A DNA stretch of 64,000 bases from Neobacillus sp. FSL H8-0543 (GTDB taxonomy: Bacteria; Bacillota; Bacilli; Bacillales; Cytobacillaceae). Within the stretch, counting starts at the first letter, position 1. Every line of letters begins with the position of its first letter. The stretch spans positions 1,242,501 to 1,306,500 of the forward strand of contig NZ_CP151943.1 in the NCBI RefSeq assembly GCF_038592905.1, given 5' to 3'. The notes under the pieces are model-generated. The model was not told the origin of the DNA. It searched no databases and saw only the letters and a program-made list of their open reading frames with translations. This document shows positions 61,955 to 64,000 of this stretch, piece by piece. The position numbers were made by a program, and so were the translations under genes.

Positions 61955-63049
61955 CTAACTAAATAATTCAACAATATTTTGTGATACGTTTGCTTTTGAA
62001 AAAGGAAAGGTAATCGACTCATGTTTGTTATTTTTATCCGTGTTTTTTATTGATTGCATTTTATAAAATCCGCCATCTATATCTTCCACAGAATTGACTA
62101 ATAATCCATTTGTATATCCCTGTAATAATTCCTCTGGTCCTCCACATTTAGTAGATATAATACATTTATTTAAGATCATTGCTTCAGCAACTACCAAACC
62201 GAATGATTCCACCTTAGAACTACACACAACTACATCACACTTATCCATGTACATATAAGGATTATCGACAAAGTCTAGTATCTTCACACGGTCTTCTAAA
62301 TTGTTAGTTTTTATGGCTTTTAACAAGTTGCTTTTCTCTGGACCAGATCCAATTATAGTTAGATTAACATCGAAGTTTTTATCTTTGATTTTTTTAATTG
62401 TAGATATAACAGAAATAAAATTCTTCTCTTCCGATAATCTGCCAATACAACAAAATTTAACGCCTTTCTCAAATGGATAATTATTAGTTGATACTGCTTT
62501 TGATAACCTTCTTACATTTACATCATCAATTAAGTTATATATGACCGAAATATCAAGCTTTTCAGCTAGATAAATCTTATAATGGTTTTTGATATAATTA
62601 GATACACTAATACATTGGTCAAATTTCATAAGGCATCTTAATAATTTATCTTTTGTCAAAAAGTAATATAAATTGTTATCATTGTATAATGGATCATTAT
62701 GTTGCCAACAATATCTTTTAGTATTTCTCCCCTTTATGCCCGAAACGAGTTTAGTCGGCATACCTTCTTGATAAGCAACAATAAAATCATATTTTCCCCT
62801 TATAAATACATTAGATAACACCTTGGGTGGTAATATTTTAAAAGCACGGTTTATTTGAATATTTCGTCTACTAAAGATATGTTTATACTCTATTCCTTTT
62901 GATAACATTTGCTCAAGCTTATTACATTGATATATAGATAGCACTGTAATCTTTGTTTCCTTATTTTTTAATATGCTAATTAAGTCTATTAAGGATTTTT
63001 CTACCCCACCAAATTCACTTGCTTCTAAAACAAATAAAATGCTCTTCAT
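61955..63049 (-). CDS. Family 4 glycosyltransferase
   Basis: A 364-residue GT-B enzyme. EASEFGGVEKSLIDLI is the Gly-rich N-terminal acceptor loop; CCIGRLSEEKNF begins the donor domain; the E-x7-E signature appears in KVESFGLVVAEAMILNK, and GGPEELLQG follows. GAGGTGG lies 3 bases before the ATG. It transfers a sugar from a nucleotide donor to the growing repeat. Confidence 0.93.
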   Translation of the reverse strand: MKSILFVLEASEFGGVEKSLIDLISILKNKETKITVLSIYQCNKLEQMLSKGIEYKHIFSRRNIQINRAFKILPPKVLSNVFIRGKYDFIVAYQEGMPTKLVSGIKGRNTKRYCWQHNDPLYNDNNLYYFLTKDKLLRCLMKFDQCISVSNYIKNHYKIYLAEKLDISVIYNLIDDVNVRRLSKAVSTNNYPFEKGVKFCCIGRLSEEKNFISVISTIKKIKDKNFDVNLTIIGSGPEKSNLLKAIKTNNLEDRVKILDFVDNPYMYMDKCDVVVCSSKVESFGLVVAEAMILNKCIISTKCGGPEELLQGYTNGLLVNSVEDIDGGFYKMQSIKNTDKNNKHESITFPFSKANVSQNIVELFS

Positions 63050-63068
63050 ATACCACCTCGGTTATTAA

Positions 63069-64000
63069 CTAAATTAATGCTTTATAGATACCCTTCAGTT
63101 TACAGATGATGGTAATTACGTAAAATTGATTAAGCCTTAATAAGAGAAGTATTATACTGTTGTATCGACTAAACTCATAATTCTTATATTGAACATGGAG
63201 TCCCCATTCATTTTTTGTTTGAAAAAGAAGTCTTCTTTTGTCCTGATTAGGTATCTTCTTGTTTTGCATTATGCTTTCAATTTGATAAATTCCTTCATTC
63301 ATCTTGTTAGTAATTAAATATTCTTTAATATCTACATCGAATTCCTCAGCATATTCCTTCTCTGCTTCCTGCAATCTTCTATATATATAATATCTGTTAC
63401 TGTAATATTTTTGTGAAAGACTAAACCCGTTTCGTATAAAATAAATGTATACAACATCTTCTATCGTATTTATCTTTTTAGATCGTCTCAAGACACTAAG
63501 GTTAAATATTAAATCTTCTCCAAGAGTTAAGTCGGAATCAAATAAAATATTGTTTTCTTTTATCAGCCGACAGCAATAGAGTTTGTTCCAAAGGGCATTT
63601 ATCATTTTTTTCTTTTTTAACATTACATAATTAGAAGCAAAATCTTCTGTGGAAAAAACATTTTCATTCTCTAAAAATCTCTTTATCCTGTTATTGTCTT
63701 TTTTATAACATATATTTTCCTCATATCCTCCAATTACTATCTGAGAATTATGCTTCTCTGCTGCTTCAACTAGTTTACTGGTTGAATGTTTCGGTAATAT
63801 ATCATCGGAATCAATAAATCTAATATATTTTCCACTGGCTGCTTTTAAACCAATATTACGTGCTACTGAAACCCCTTGATTTTCTTTTGCAAAAATTCTT
63901 ACTCGATTGTCAAGAGTCTTATAGTGTTTACAAATATCCAAACTTTTATCTATAGATCCGTCATCAATTAATAATACCTCAATTTCTTTATGTGATTGAT
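63069..64000 (-). CDS. Family 2 glycosyltransferase (N-terminus beyond the window)
   Basis: A partial GT-A glycosyltransferase. The open frame runs through the right edge with EIEVLLIDDGSIDKSLDI, so the first strand and the start codon lie outside. DSDDILPKHSTSKLVEAA carries the DxD-like acidic residues, and ENQGVSVARNIGLKAASG is typical. At least 310 residues are present. The upstream part of the polysaccharide operon continues past 64000. Confidence 0.92.
   Translation of the reverse strand, partial: QSHKEIEVLLIDDGSIDKSLDICKHYKTLDNRVRIFAKENQGVSVARNIGLKAASGKYIRFIDSDDILPKHSTSKLVEAAEKHNSQIVIGGYEENICYKKDNNRIKRFLENENVFSTEDFASNYVMLKKKKMINALWNKLYCCRLIKENNILFDSDLTLGEDLIFNLSVLRRSKKINTIEDVVYIYFIRNGFSLSQKYYSNRYYIYRRLQEAEKEYAEEFDVDIKEYLITNKMNEGIYQIESIMQNKKIPNQDKRRLLFQTKNEWGLHVQYKNYEFSRYNSIILLLLRLNQFYVITIICKLKGIYKALI

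Overview
The window comes from a low-GC, endospore-forming Bacillaceae (Bacillus/Neobacillus-like). This is inferred from AGGAGG-type ribosome binding sites, a SleB-type germination hydrolase, YisL, BdbC/BdbD, a Ser T-box ahead of serA and a Bacillaceae-type intergenic repeat. The genus is not resolved. Everything was read by eye; no database search was run.

0-31 kb is mostly chromosomal. It holds an MgtC-like membrane protein, a glycine-repeat protein, tRNA-Ala(GGC) and a DEAD-box helicase. Next is a minus-strand sulfur-relay operon (TusA-like, DsrE-like, TusA-OsmC fusion, MetE-like zinc methyltransferase, OsmC) with a divergent LysR regulator. From 19.7 to 7.7 kb lies a cluster with a large BTAD/ATPase regulator, a LivKGFHM-type ABC importer, a 59-residue protein, an odd KAS III-like enzyme, an alpha/beta hydrolase and an acyl-CoA ligase, probably for uptake and processing of an unknown acid. 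Then come an SDR, the hom-thrC-thrB operon, T-box-controlled serA, a HAD hydrolase, a LysM/SleB hydrolase, dps, yisL and bdbDC.

31.7-64 kb is a long accessory locus read entirely on the minus strand. Its upstream part (64-52 kb) is an exopolysaccharide/capsule set: glycosyltransferases, flippase, PIG-L deacetylase, galE, initiating sugar transferase, DegT aminotransferase and acyltransferase. Most units are separated by intrinsic-terminator-like hairpins. It continues into an acyl cassette (KAS III, ACP, SDR, ANL ligase).

The most notable system is a two-module paeninodin-like lasso peptide cluster at about 48.6-36.3 kb. It has two asparagine-synthetase-like cyclases, each directly followed by its own small precursor gene (39859-40014 and 43268-43411). 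They share one HPr-kinase-like peptide kinase, one RRE (B1), one transglutaminase-like protease (B2) and one ABC exporter. A metallophosphoesterase, a nucleotidyltransferase and a beta-helix protein lie nearby. Both precursors share a leader with Thr at -2 and end in Asp-Ser, the phosphorylation site known from paeninodin. Their predicted cores are unusual: one is 32 residues with Asn1 and two Cys; the other has its only plausible ring acceptor at position 7. Downstream, a GT14 transferase, a PLP decarboxylase-like enzyme, an ATP-grasp ligase, an ACP and a NeuD-like acyltransferase form a further uncharacterised cassette.
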